Source: Altericroceibacterium xinjiangense
Lineage (GTDB): Bacteria; Pseudomonadota; Alphaproteobacteria; Sphingomonadales; Sphingomonadaceae
Assembly: GCF_003958635.1 (NCBI RefSeq)
Contig: NZ_RSEK01000004.1
Coordinates: 186,001 to 250,000 of the forward strand
DNA: 64,000 bases
Direction of reading: 5' to 3'
Of this stretch, positions 54,639 through 63,215 are shown piece after piece; positions within the stretch are counted from its first letter, which is position 1; each line of letters opens with the position of its first letter. The notes under the pieces are model-generated. The model searched no databases. It had not been told where the DNA came from and saw only the letters and a list, made by a program, of their open reading frames with translations. The position numbers and the translations under genes were made by a program.

Positions 54639-55299
54639 TCGCAGAAAGCCCGTTCTCGTGATCGGCCTGGGCCGGTTCGGCGGCGCTGTCGCCAGCTCGC
54701 TGATGCGCATGGGGCATGAGGTGCTGGGTGTCGATGCCGATCCCCTGCTGGTGCAGGCAATGGCGGACCAGCTGACCCAGACGGTGCAGGCCGACACCAC
54801 CGACATCGATGCCCTGAAGGCAATCGGCGCGGGGGATTTTTCCTCCGCCGTCGTCGGGATCGGCACCGATATCGAAGCCAGCGTGCTGACCGTGCTCGGC
54901 CTTTCCGACCTTGAGGTCCCATCGATCTGGGCCAAGGCGACCAACGACAATCATGGCCGCATCCTGCAACGCACGGGCGCCCATCACATCGTCTATCCCG
55001 AAGCGCGAATGGGGGAGCGCGTCGCCCACTTGCTGAACGGGCGCCTGCTGGACTTCATCCAGCTTGCCGACCGGTTCGCGATCGGCAAGCTGCAGGCGCC
55101 CGCGCCGATCGTCGGGGCGACCCTGCAGATGACCGATGTCCGGCAGAAGTACGGGATCACCGTGATCGGGATCAAGCGGGCGGAGGAAGACTTCGTCTAT
55201 GCCGTTCCGGACACCTGGATCCTGCCCGAGGACATCATGATCATCGCCGGATCGGTCGAGAATATTGAGCGGTTCGCCGCCCTGCGAGGACCGGCGTGA
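54628..55299 (+). CDS. TrkA/KtrA-type potassium channel regulatory subunit
   Basis: A 223-residue cytoplasmic RCK protein that gates the TrkH/KtrB subunit encoded just upstream. The N-terminal Rossmann domain begins KPVLVIGLGRFGGAVASSL with the acidic residue of GVDADP closing the adenosine site, followed by the DTTDIDALKAIG block; the C-terminal RCK_C domain runs from about residue 140. TTG start at 54628 inside the trkH end. Followed by a strong terminator shared with the convergent DUF4136 gene. Confidence 0.93.
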   Translation: MSADRRKPVLVIGLGRFGGAVASSLMRMGHEVLGVDADPLLVQAMADQLTQTVQADTTDIDALKAIGAGDFSSAVVGIGTDIEASVLTVLGLSDLEVPSIWAKATNDNHGRILQRTGAHHIVYPEARMGERVAHLLNGRLLDFIQLADRFAIGKLQAPAPIVGATLQMTDVRQKYGITVIGIKRAEEDFVYAVPDTWILPEDIMIIAGSVENIERFAALRGPA

Positions 55300-55324
55300 G
55301 CCGAAGCCCCGGTGCCGATACGAA

Positions 55325-55352
55325 AAAGGCGGGCCCTCGCGGACCCGCCTTT
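55325..55352. terminator. bidirectional intrinsic terminator
   Basis: AAAGGCGGG and CCCGCCTTT pair around a ten-base loop, with A-run and T-run on the two sides, between convergent trkA and DUF4136 genes. Confidence 0.85.
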
Positions 55353-55374
55353 CCTGGTGATTTCTGAACCGGCC

Positions 55375-56091
55375 TTAGTTGCTGCGACGCACCGGCTGCC
55401 GTTCCGGGGCGACGGAAATGCGCACGGTCTCACCGGAATTTCCGGGGAAATCCGTGAACATCGCCTCAACCAGGTTGGGCACGAGGTACTGGAGCCGGTT
55501 GGACGTCGAAACCGCTTCGGCGCGGCCTTCGAACAGCGGCTGGCCATCGACTGCTCGATCGATCTCCAGCTCGATACCGCTGGTGTAGACGGTATAGCTG
55601 TTGATGTTCGGACCGCCGAAGAACGGATCGTGCCAGCCATAGCCCCATGCCCCGCCCGGCGCGTAGCCAAACGGCATTCCAAAGCCGGAATAGCCGAAGC
55701 GGGAATAGCCGAAGGGCTGATAGCCGTACCACGGCGAGAAGAACGGATCGCGGAAGCCCGGCGTGCTGCGGATCCGCTCACGCCCGTTGCTGACGCCATA
55801 GTCGAACTTCACCAGCAGTGTGGCATCCTGAGGCGTAGCGGCCTGGGCATAGCCGAGGCGCTGCATCTGCGCCGCAACATGACGGGCGTACGTGGCGAAT
55901 TCGAGCCCGCCGGCCTCTGCCGGATCTTCGGACACGACATAGAACGATTCGCCCTGCGGAGCGGGCAGCTGGGTGGCAAACCGCGACACGTCGGCATTGA
56001 ACGGGGTGGCACAAGCGGCCAGGCCAGCCAGAACCAGCGGAATCGTCGCCATCTTCAGCGCGCGCCCGAGGCTCTTTTTCTGGGTGCTCAT
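55375..56091 (-). CDS. DUF4136 lipoprotein, Gly/Tyr-rich variant
   Basis: A 238-residue lipoprotein with lipobox LAAC (Cys near residue 27). The DUF4136 domain is split by an insert rich in Gly, Tyr and Phe (about residues 115-160, GYQPFGYSRFGYSGFGMPFG) that the other DUF4136 gene at 24054-24638 lacks. The C-terminus LVEAMFTDFPGNSGETVRIS matches that paralogue. ATG 56091 follows GGAGAG. Function unknown; envelope-associated by signal. Confidence 0.85.
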   Translation of the reverse strand: MSTQKKSLGRALKMATIPLVLAGLAACATPFNADVSRFATQLPAPQGESFYVVSEDPAEAGGLEFATYARHVAAQMQRLGYAQAATPQDATLLVKFDYGVSNGRERIRSTPGFRDPFFSPWYGYQPFGYSRFGYSGFGMPFGYAPGGAWGYGWHDPFFGGPNINSYTVYTSGIELEIDRAVDGQPLFEGRAEAVSTSNRLQYLVPNLVEAMFTDFPGNSGETVRISVAPERQPVRRSN

Positions 56092-56305
56092 TGGTTTTCT
56101 CTCCAAAAGAACGTTGCGCAGCGCAGCCTGTTTTCGAAAACCGGGCGTGAGCAATCTGGATAAGGCGTGTTCTACCCACGGCGGGCTGAACCCGACTTGA
56201 ATGTCCTTCCGGAAAATTGTGCGTTTTTAAGTGCTTGCACCTATCCGGCCGCCCGCCGCCCGGTGCGGATCCAGCCGCCCGGCGGCGCAGATCCTGCCTT
56301 CTGCC

Positions 56306-57322
56306 CTATCCGCGGACAAGCCCCAGCGCGCGGTAGGCCTTGTTCAGCGTGGGCCGCCCGATTTCGCGCGCTTCGGCCGCACCCCGGGCAAGGATCGCGT
56401 CGAGCGCTTCGCGATCGGCCTTGAGTTCGGTGAAGCGCTGCGTGATCGGGCCAAGCGTCTCGATCAGCAATTCGCCCAGCGCAGGCTTGAACGCGCCGAA
56501 CCCCTGGCCGCCGAACTCATCGAGCACTGACTGGACGCTCCGCCCCGACAGCGCGCCGTACAGGGAGACGAGGTTCACGGCCTCGGGCCGGCCTTCCAGC
56601 CCGCCCGGCTCGCTCGGCAAGGGTTCGGGATCGGTCTTGGCCTTCTTGACCTTGCGCATCATCGTGTCGGCATCGTCCGACAAGCTGATCCGGCTCATCT
56701 CCGACGGGTCGGACTTGCTCATCTTCGCAGTGCCGTCGCGCAAGGACATGATCCGCGCGGATTCCGGCGGGATGATCGGTTCGGGCAGGGTGAAGATTTC
56801 CTCACCGCCGCCGAAATCGTGGTTGAACTTCTGCGCGATGTCGCGGGCCAGTTCCAGATGCTGCTTCTGGTCCTCGCCCACCGGAACGTGGGTTGCCTGG
56901 TACAGCAGCACGTCGGCCGCCTGCAGCACGGGATAAGTGTAGAGCGCCACGCTGGCGCCTTCACGGTTCTTGCCGGACTTGTCCTTGAACTGGGTCATCC
57001 GGTTCAGCCAGCCGATCCGCGCGGTGCCGTTCAGCAACCACTGCAATTCCGCGTGGGCGGGAACCTGCGCCTGGTTGAACAGGATCGAGCGTTCGGGATC
57101 GATCCCGCAGGCGACCAGCGCGGCGACCATTCCCAGCGTGTTGGCGGACAATTCCGCTGGATCGTGTGGCATGGAAATCGCGTGCAGATCGGCCAGGAAG
57201 AACAGGCACTGCCCGCCTTCGCGGCCGACTTCGTCCTGCATCCGCACCCAGTTGCGGATCGCGCCGAGGTAATTGCCGAGATGGAGATTGCCGGTGGGCT
57301 GAATGCCGGAAACGACGCGCAT
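56306..57322 (-). CDS. trpS: tryptophanyl-tRNA synthetase
   Basis: Class I aminoacyl-tRNA synthetase charging tRNA-Trp. The product has 338 residues. HIGH-like motif PTGNLHLGNYLGA (residues 8-20), the KMSKS signature AKMSKSD near residue 203 and the C-terminal helical anticodon domain are present. ATG 57322 follows AGGTGA. murJ lies upstream on the same strand, 53 bases away; the two may share a transcript. Confidence 0.97.
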   Translation of the reverse strand: MRVVSGIQPTGNLHLGNYLGAIRNWVRMQDEVGREGGQCLFFLADLHAISMPHDPAELSANTLGMVAALVACGIDPERSILFNQAQVPAHAELQWLLNGTARIGWLNRMTQFKDKSGKNREGASVALYTYPVLQAADVLLYQATHVPVGEDQKQHLELARDIAQKFNHDFGGGEEIFTLPEPIIPPESARIMSLRDGTAKMSKSDPSEMSRISLSDDADTMMRKVKKAKTDPEPLPSEPGGLEGRPEAVNLVSLYGALSGRSVQSVLDEFGGQGFGAFKPALGELLIETLGPITQRFTELKADREALDAILARGAAEAREIGRPTLNKAYRALGLVRG

Positions 57323-57375
57323 GGAGGTCACCTGTAAAAATGCCGGAGAGTTGAACAGCGAAACGCCCGATGGCC

Positions 57376-58962
57376 TCAGGCGGGGCGGCGCAGCAGTTGG
57401 TTGATCGTCTTGCGGTCGAGGACCTTCAGCGCGAACGCGGCGACGAGGAACACCGTGCCGCCCAGCGCCACCAGTCCGACGACGGAGGCAATGCGTTCGA
57501 AAAGCGAGCCCGCGTACCAGCCGGTTCCGTAAGGCAGGGCATACCACAAGGCCGCCCCCATCAGCGCGCTCGCAAGTCCGATCCGCAAGATACGCCCCAG
57601 CGCCAGCGGAGTAAGGTGGTAGAACCCGCGCAGGCTGAGGATGGTGTAAAGCCCGGCGCAGTTGATCCACGCCGCGGCCGATCCTGCCAGCGCCAGTCCG
57701 ACCACACCGAGGCGGGGCACCAGCAGGAAGTTGAGCGCGATGTTCACCAGCAGCGATCCGCCCGCCGTGTAGACCGGCGTCCGTGTGTCCTTGCGCGCGA
57801 AGAAGCTCGGCATCAGAACCTTGATCAGCACATAGGCCGGGAGGCCAAGCACCAGGGCCGAAACGACCGCCCCGGTCTGGAGGGCATCGGCGTACGTGAA
57901 GGCGCCGCCGACGTAGAACGCGCGGGTGAAGGCGCTGCCGACGAAGAACAGCGCCACGGCCGCGGGCACGGTCAGCAGCAGGGCCAGCTCCACCGCATTG
58001 CTTTGCAGCCGGAACGCGCCTTCCTGATCGTCTTGCGCGACAAAGCGGGAGAGCGAGGGCAGGATCGCGGTGCCCAGGGCGATCCCGATGATCCCCAGCG
58101 GCAACTGGTTGAGCCGGTCCGCCATCGCAAGGAAGGTATAGGCGCCGTCCGGCAGGGTGGAGAGAAAGAACAAGTCGATGAAACGGCTGATCTGGTAGAC
58201 CCCGGCGCCCAGCACGGCGGGAAGGATCAGCATGCCCAGTTCCCGTACGCCCGGCGTGATACGAGGACGCCCCAGGCCGATCCTGAACCCTTGCCGGTGC
58301 GCCCACCATCCGAGCCAGAGCATCTGCAGGAACCCGGAAACCGTCACCGCGATCGCCAACCAGAAGCCGATCTGGCGCCGCACCTCGATTGAGTCGCTTT
58401 GCAGGATGCCGATTACCAGCACGGTGAGCATGCACAGGTTCAGCAGGATCGGCGCGGCGGCCGCGGCGGCGAACCGGGAAAGGCTGTTGAGGATGGAGGC
58501 GAACACCGTCGCCAGGCTCATGAACGCGAGATAGGGGAAGGTCAGGCGCGCCATCAGCACCGCGAGGTCGTAAAGCTCGGGGTCTTCCTCGATCCCTTCG
58601 TTGGCGAACAGGCCGGCGATCCACGGCATCGCGATCAGCGCGAGGGCGGAAAACACGATCAGGATCGGGATCAGCACCGCCAGCACTTCGCCGGTGAAGG
58701 CTCGCGCGTCCGAAAGGTCAGGGTCCAGCAGGTCGCCCTTTGCCGACATCCGGCGGTTGAACAGCGGCACGAAGGCGGAGGCGAAGGCGCCTTCGGCAAA
58801 CAGGCGGCGGAAGATGTTGGGCAGCTGAAACGCCAGCTGCCAGGCATCGGCCACCCCGCCGGCGCCGAGCGTCCGCGCCAGCAGGATGTCGCGCGCGAAG
58901 CCGAACACCCGGCTGACCAGCGTCAGTCCGCCGATCGTGCCGACATTGCGGATAAGGCTCAT
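57376..58962 (-). CDS. murJ: lipid II flippase MurJ
   Basis: Flips lipid II across the inner membrane for peptidoglycan synthesis. The 528-residue product has about fourteen helices and opens SLIRNVGTIGGLTLVSRVFG, followed by ARTLGAGGVADAWQLAFQLPN with the conserved Arg residues of the MOP fold, and RRLFAEGAFASAFVPLFN. ATG 58962; the frame runs further upstream without match. secB lies 28 bases upstream on the same strand. Confidence 0.96.
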   Translation of the reverse strand: MSLIRNVGTIGGLTLVSRVFGFARDILLARTLGAGGVADAWQLAFQLPNIFRRLFAEGAFASAFVPLFNRRMSAKGDLLDPDLSDARAFTGEVLAVLIPILIVFSALALIAMPWIAGLFANEGIEEDPELYDLAVLMARLTFPYLAFMSLATVFASILNSLSRFAAAAAAPILLNLCMLTVLVIGILQSDSIEVRRQIGFWLAIAVTVSGFLQMLWLGWWAHRQGFRIGLGRPRITPGVRELGMLILPAVLGAGVYQISRFIDLFFLSTLPDGAYTFLAMADRLNQLPLGIIGIALGTAILPSLSRFVAQDDQEGAFRLQSNAVELALLLTVPAAVALFFVGSAFTRAFYVGGAFTYADALQTGAVVSALVLGLPAYVLIKVLMPSFFARKDTRTPVYTAGGSLLVNIALNFLLVPRLGVVGLALAGSAAAWINCAGLYTILSLRGFYHLTPLALGRILRIGLASALMGAALWYALPYGTGWYAGSLFERIASVVGLVALGGTVFLVAAFALKVLDRKTINQLLRRPA

Positions 58963-58990
58963 GCGGGGAACCTCCCGCGCGGGAAGGGTG

Positions 58991-59518
58991 TCAGCCTTCG
59001 CCGCCGAAGATGGAGGTGTCCGATTCCGCCTGACGGTTCTGCAGGTTCTGCAGATAGATGCCGTTGAAATCGATCGGGTCGAGCACGAGCGGCGCAAAAC
59101 CGGCGTCGCGCGTCGCGTCGGCGACTACCCGCCGGGCGAACGGGAACAGCAGCCGCGGCCCTTCGGCGTACATGAAGGCGTGCTTCTGGTCCTCGGTCAT
59201 GTTGCGCATGCCGACAAGGCCGCAATAGGCAAGCTCAACGATGTAGAAGCTGCCGGCCTGGCCCTTGGCGTTGACCGAGATCTTCAGCTCGATCTCGCTG
59301 ACTTCCTGGTTTACCGCGCGGGCGCCGATGTTGAACTGGACATCGAGCTGCGGCTGGTCCTGCCACTGGAAGCTTTCCGGAGCCTTCGGGTTTTCAACCG
59401 ACAAGTCCTTGATGTACTGGGTGATGACCCCGGCCACCGGCTGGGTGTCGGCGCCGTTGCCGCCCATCGCCCCGTTGGACGCGTTGGTGAGATCGGGGGT
59501 GTCGCCCTGGTCGGCCAT
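58991..59518 (-). CDS. secB: protein-export chaperone SecB
   Basis: Tetrameric chaperone that keeps preproteins unfolded for SecA. The product has 175 residues with an N-terminal glycine/asparagine-rich leader before the core. Core blocks are QYIKDLSVENPKAPESFQ, LDVQFNIGARAV, YIVELAYCGLVGM and LLFPFARRVVADATRDAGF. ATG 59518. It starts the minus-strand run secB-murJ-trpS and is divergent from the Tim44-like gene, as is usual in alphaproteobacteria. Confidence 0.96.
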   Translation of the reverse strand: MADQGDTPDLTNASNGAMGGNGADTQPVAGVITQYIKDLSVENPKAPESFQWQDQPQLDVQFNIGARAVNQEVSEIELKISVNAKGQAGSFYIVELAYCGLVGMRNMTEDQKHAFMYAEGPRLLFPFARRVVADATRDAGFAPLVLDPIDFNGIYLQNLQNRQAESDTSIFGGEG

Positions 59519-59734
59519 GATGAATCTTTCGGCTTGAGTTCACGGGAAATCGAAGGCCTGCGCGCCTAGCACCGTGCCGCGGTGCCCGCAACGGCCACGC
59601 GAACCGGGCCGAAATTGGGAACGGGAGCGATTTTGCCCGTTGTTCGTTTGTAATTGCGTCCTATCTCAGGCACGTTGCCAAGAACCAGAGTGCCGAAGTT
59701 GTATCGGGATTCGACCGGAAATTCAGGAAGTCGC

Positions 59735-60397
59735 GTGATCGTTGAAATTGTCATTCTGGCCATGATCGCAGCCTTTTTGGGCCTGCGGCTCTACTCCGTG
59801 CTCGGCCGCCGTGCCGAGCATGAGGAAGAGCCCGTGCCCACGCGGTTTGAGCCGAACGACAGCGCGTCCGCACCGCGCCAGATCGCGCCTTCGGCGACTA
59901 ACCAGCCGGCCCTGCGGCCCAGCCGCGAAATCGTCGGGTTCCCGCCCGCGATCGAAAGCGGCCTGCGCGATATCGCGGCCGTCGATCGCCGCTTCGACTT
60001 GCTCGCTTTCCTGGAGGGCGCGAAAAGCGCCTACGCCATGATCCTCGAAGCTTTCTGGCGCGGGGACAAGGAAGAACTGCGCCAGCTTTGCGACCAGGAC
60101 GTGTACGAAGGATTCGTCGCAGCCATCGACGCGCGGGAAGCCGCGGGTGAACGGCTGGATAACCGGCTGGTGCGGATCGAGGATACCACGATCCATTCCG
60201 CCAGTCTGGACGGGCAGATCGCCCACATCACCGTCCGCTTCGTGGCCGACATCGCTGCCGTGACGTATGACCGCGACGGCCACATGGTCGCCGGATCGCT
60301 GGACGATGCGGTCGAAAGCCGCGACATCTGGTGTTTCTCGCGCGATGTCCGCTCGGCAAGCCCGGACTGGGTGCTCGACGAAACCGACGAAGATTGA
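59735..60397 (+). CDS. timA: Tim44/TimA-family membrane adaptor protein
   Basis: A 220-residue protein with one N-terminal helix (VIVEIVILAMIAAFLGLRLY) and a C-terminal Tim44-like domain (from about residue 80): FLEGAKSAYAMILEAFWRGD, LRQLCDQDVYEGFVAAI, and IWCFSRDVRSASPDWVLDET. Alphaproteobacterial relatives of mitochondrial Tim44 are proposed to act at the inner membrane in protein export or assembly. Start GTG 59735 has AGGAAG just upstream. It is divergent from secB. An Smr-domain gene follows after 93 bases. Confidence 0.9.
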   Translation: MIVEIVILAMIAAFLGLRLYSVLGRRAEHEEEPVPTRFEPNDSASAPRQIAPSATNQPALRPSREIVGFPPAIESGLRDIAAVDRRFDLLAFLEGAKSAYAMILEAFWRGDKEELRQLCDQDVYEGFVAAIDAREAAGERLDNRLVRIEDTTIHSASLDGQIAHITVRFVADIAAVTYDRDGHMVAGSLDDAVESRDIWCFSRDVRSASPDWVLDETDED

Positions 60398-60490
60398 TCC
60401 GCCGATGCGGCGGGCCTCGACGCCAGTCGCCGGGGTGCTGTTCGCCGCGCGGACACGCCAGGGTTTTGGGCCCAGCAAGGGTTATTAGTG

Positions 60491-61054
60491 ATGAAGGCTC
60501 CGCGTGGCCTGACGATCGAGGAAGCCGCGCTCTGGTCTCAGGTGACCGCCACGGTGAAGCCGCTGCGCGAAACGCCGCGTCCGCCGACAAAGGCCATCGC
60601 CCCCTCCGCCACGGTTGCGCCTGATCCTCCGAAGAAGGTCGCTCCCGCCCGGCGGCTTGTCCGTTCGTCGCCTCCTGCTCCGCCTCCACCTCCACGCCAG
60701 CGAGAGGAGCCGGGACTGGACTCTCATTGGGACCGGCGGCTCAAGGGCGGTGCGCTCGGGCCGGATTTCACGCTGGACCTTCACGGGCATACGCTCGACG
60801 CGGCGCACCGGCGGCTGGAACACGGGCTGAGCCAGGCGCGAGCGATGGATGCGCGGCTGGTGCTGGTGATCACCGGCAAGCCGCGTCCCGCCGATCCCGC
60901 CGACCGAGGCAATCGCCGAGGGGCGATCCGGGCCAAGATTCTCGATTGGCTGGCTGCCGGGTCGTATGCGTCGGACATCGCCGCAATTCGCGGGGCGCAC
61001 CGCCGCCACGGGGGCGAGGGGGCGCTCTACATCGTACTCAAGCGGCGGCGGTAG
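60491..61054 (+). CDS. Smr/MutS2 C-terminal domain protein
   Basis: A 187-residue protein. A proline-rich, basic N-terminal half (PPAPPPPPRQREEPGL near residue 60) leads to an Smr domain: LDLHGHTLDAAHRRLE (residues near 98-113), VLVITGKP and HRRHGGEGALYIVLKRR. The LDxH and TGxG-like (here TGKP) motifs are those of Smr endonuclease domains, here without MutS2. Nuclease or RNA-binding activity is possible. ATG 60491; a GTG one codon earlier also fits. Confidence 0.88.
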   Translation: MKAPRGLTIEEAALWSQVTATVKPLRETPRPPTKAIAPSATVAPDPPKKVAPARRLVRSSPPAPPPPPRQREEPGLDSHWDRRLKGGALGPDFTLDLHGHTLDAAHRRLEHGLSQARAMDARLVLVITGKPRPADPADRGNRRGAIRAKILDWLAAGSYASDIAAIRGAHRRHGGEGALYIVLKRRR

Positions 61055-61058
61055 ACCC

Positions 61059-61424
61059 CTAGAGGCCCGACGCGGCTAGCGAGAGCAGGCAGTGCGGCAT
61101 CACTTGCGACAGCGTGTTCTTGCCGGAAATGTCCTGGGCCTCCGCCGAAAGCACACGCGCAATCGCTTCCCGGTTCATCCCGGTCTGATCCATGATCTCG
61201 GCCGAGGCGCGGATGAAATACTCGCTGCCCCGCTCCTGCAAGGCTGGCCACGCGAGGGCTTCCTGGTTGCCGGCCTGCTGCCGGTTTGCGGCCAGCGCGA
61301 ACGCTGCCGAACACCGTACCAGCATGCGCTGTTCCATCGAAAGCGCCGGCGAAGACTGCGGCGCGGCCGGCTGGGCAAAAACGGCGGCCGGTACGAGAGC
61401 GAGGACAAGGACGAGGCGTTTCAT
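61059..61424 (-). CDS. small exported protein, unrecognised
   Basis: A 121-residue protein with a clear signal peptide (MKRLVLVLALVPAAVFAQPA, cleavage near FAQ). The mature part is helical with two cysteines (CSAAFALAA and PHCLLSLAAS) that could pair. I do not recognise a named family, but the composition and the lone cysteine pair resemble small periplasmic proteins common in sphingomonads. Convergent with the Smr gene, four bases apart. Confidence 0.7.
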   Translation of the reverse strand: MKRLVLVLALVPAAVFAQPAAPQSSPALSMEQRMLVRCSAAFALAANRQQAGNQEALAWPALQERGSEYFIRASAEIMDQTGMNREAIARVLSAEAQDISGKNTLSQVMPHCLLSLAASGL

Positions 61425-61476
61425 GGCCGCCGGCCTAACCGCCCCAAGCTGAACCGGACCTGCGTCCGGCGCAGCA

Positions 61477-62394
61477 TCACTTCATCTCCCGCGTCTTCTT
61501 GCGCGTCGCGGCAAAGCCGTCGCGGCGCATCTTCTCGAAGCCGACTCGCTGCTCGAAGCCGGGGTCCTGCGGATAGTCGCGGTAGTCGGCGAGGGTCTCC
61601 GAGAACAGTTCCTCCACTTCGTCCTTGTGATCGGGGTGGGTGAAGATGTTCGCCCGGTTTTCGCGGATGCCATCGAGGATCCGCGCGCCGATGATGTCCG
61701 GCTCCATGCCGAATTCGTGGACCCCGGCCAGCCGCTCGACCATGGCCGTGTCCACCGGCTTCATCTCCCCTTTCAGGGTATCGGGGCGGATGTCGTCGCT
61801 GGCGTAGATATAGCTTTTCACCAGTCCCGGATGGACCACGGACACGCCGATCCCGTACTCCACCATCGAGTGGCGCAGCGAATAGCTCAGCCCGCGTACC
61901 GCGAACTTGGCGGTGTTGTAGATGCCCGGCGCGCCTTGCGCGATGAAGGAAGCCATGCTGGCGGTGTTGGTGATGTGTCCGCCGGTGATTTCGCCGGAAA
62001 GCGCGCGCTTCTTCATCCGCGGGGCGAACGTCATCACCCCGTTGATCACCCCGTGCAGGTTGACGCCAAGCAGCCAGTCCCAGTCGTCGTAGGAGGAATC
62101 CTCGATCGTCTGGAAAAGGTTCACCCCGGCATTGTTGAACAGCAGGCTGACAGGGCCGAACTCGGCTTCCACCTTGTCCGCTGCCTCACGAAAGCCCTCC
62201 CGGCTGGCAACGTCGAGCTGGACGCCCATCACTTCCCGGTTGTCGAGGCTGGCGAGCGCGCGGTCGATCGCATCCTGACGGATATCGGCGATCGCGACCT
62301 TGCACCCCTCGTTCAGCAGGTTGCGGACAATCCCGATGCCGACGCCGTTGGCGCCGCCGGTGACAAAGGCCGTGCGGCCCGCAAGATCGATCAT
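61477..62394 (-). CDS. SDR family NAD(P)-dependent oxidoreductase
   Basis: A 305-residue short-chain dehydrogenase/reductase. TGGANGVG (residues 10-17), NNAGVN (near residue 92), TASM with the catalytic Ser, and YNTAK (near residue 165) are intact. The insert between beta-4 and the active site and the C-terminal extension (to RKKTREMK) make it longer than classical SDRs. Substrate unknown; an NTF2-like gene sits just upstream on the same strand, a pairing seen in sphingomonad catabolic clusters. Confidence 0.88.
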   Translation of the reverse strand: MIDLAGRTAFVTGGANGVGIGIVRNLLNEGCKVAIADIRQDAIDRALASLDNREVMGVQLDVASREGFREAADKVEAEFGPVSLLFNNAGVNLFQTIEDSSYDDWDWLLGVNLHGVINGVMTFAPRMKKRALSGEITGGHITNTASMASFIAQGAPGIYNTAKFAVRGLSYSLRHSMVEYGIGVSVVHPGLVKSYIYASDDIRPDTLKGEMKPVDTAMVERLAGVHEFGMEPDIIGARILDGIRENRANIFTHPDHKDEVEELFSETLADYRDYPQDPGFEQRVGFEKMRRDGFAATRKKTREMK

Positions 62395-62435
62395 GGTTGT
62401 CCTCTTCCGGTTTTTTCGTTGCGCGCAGTCTGGCC

Positions 62436-62468
62436 ACCCTCATCCTCTCCCGCAAGCGGGAGGGAGAG
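62436..62468. repeat. REP-like GC-rich hairpin
   Basis: ACCCTCA followed by a stem CTCCCGC, loop AA, GCGGGAG (62447-62462), in the gap between two minus-strand genes. Same layout as 7621-7655. Confidence 0.65.
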
Positions 62469-62476
62469 TTTTTCGG

Positions 62477-63001
62477 CTACTTCGCCGCGGCGGCAGCCCG
62501 CTCCATCCCGAGCACCGGATTTTCCGGGCCCGACTGGCGGCCCGTGAGAAATTCATTGAGGATGCGCCGCTTGGTGAACAGCCAGCGGCCGTTCTCCTTG
62601 CGCAGTTCGTCTTCATAGATCCCGAAGGTGCCCATCTTCAGGCTGTTGCCCGGGCCGTTGTTGGCCATTTCGTACCAGAAGGACCGGCTCCATGCGTGGT
62701 CGCCTTCCACCTGAATCGCACTATGGGCCAGCACGTGGCGCAGGATCGCGGGGTTTCCCTCCTCGTCCGTGTAGACGGTCGCGATGCGTTCCTTGAAGCT
62801 TTTTGCCGTCGCCCGGATGTTGTCGCGCCCTTTGGTGGCGCCGCTGGCAAATTCCAGTTCTGCGTCTTCGGTGAAGGTGGCGGCGTAGGAATCGAAATCG
62901 TTGTAATCCATGGCGAACAGATAGCGCGCCATCAGGTCCTCTATCTCGGCGCGGTCCTGCGCATAATCGGCGGAGTAGGTGGGCAGGGCAGGGGAAGGCA
63001 T
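62477..63001 (-). CDS. NTF2-like (SnoaL-like) nuclear transport factor 2 family protein
   Basis: A 174-residue protein with the NTF2/SnoaL-like cone fold: EIEDLMARYLFAMDYNDFD, AATFTEDAELEFASGATKGRDNI, HVLAHSAIQVEGDHAWSRSFWYEM and GRWLFTKRRI. ATG 63001 fits the family start. Such proteins act as small isomerases, dehydratases or binding proteins. It precedes the SDR by 82 bases with a REP-like hairpin between, so the two may be expressed together. Confidence 0.87.
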   Translation of the reverse strand: MPSPALPTYSADYAQDRAEIEDLMARYLFAMDYNDFDSYAATFTEDAELEFASGATKGRDNIRATAKSFKERIATVYTDEEGNPAILRHVLAHSAIQVEGDHAWSRSFWYEMANNGPGNSLKMGTFGIYEDELRKENGRWLFTKRRILNEFLTGRQSGPENPVLGMERAAAAAK

Positions 63002-63215
63002 GACGGCAGGCTCCGGTACAGGAAGGGCGCAGATGGAAGAAAGCGGCGCGTGCGGCCGCAGGCCGGATCGTTTCGATTTCTTTCGCGTGTCGCCCAGCCG
63101 ATGAGACAGATTGTTACACGATTTTGCTTCGCCTATCTCTATTCGGCTCATACAAAAGCCCGCAAGCCAATTCGAAAACAAGGCTCCCCCAAGAGGAGCC
63201 GAAAGGGAGCAAGCA

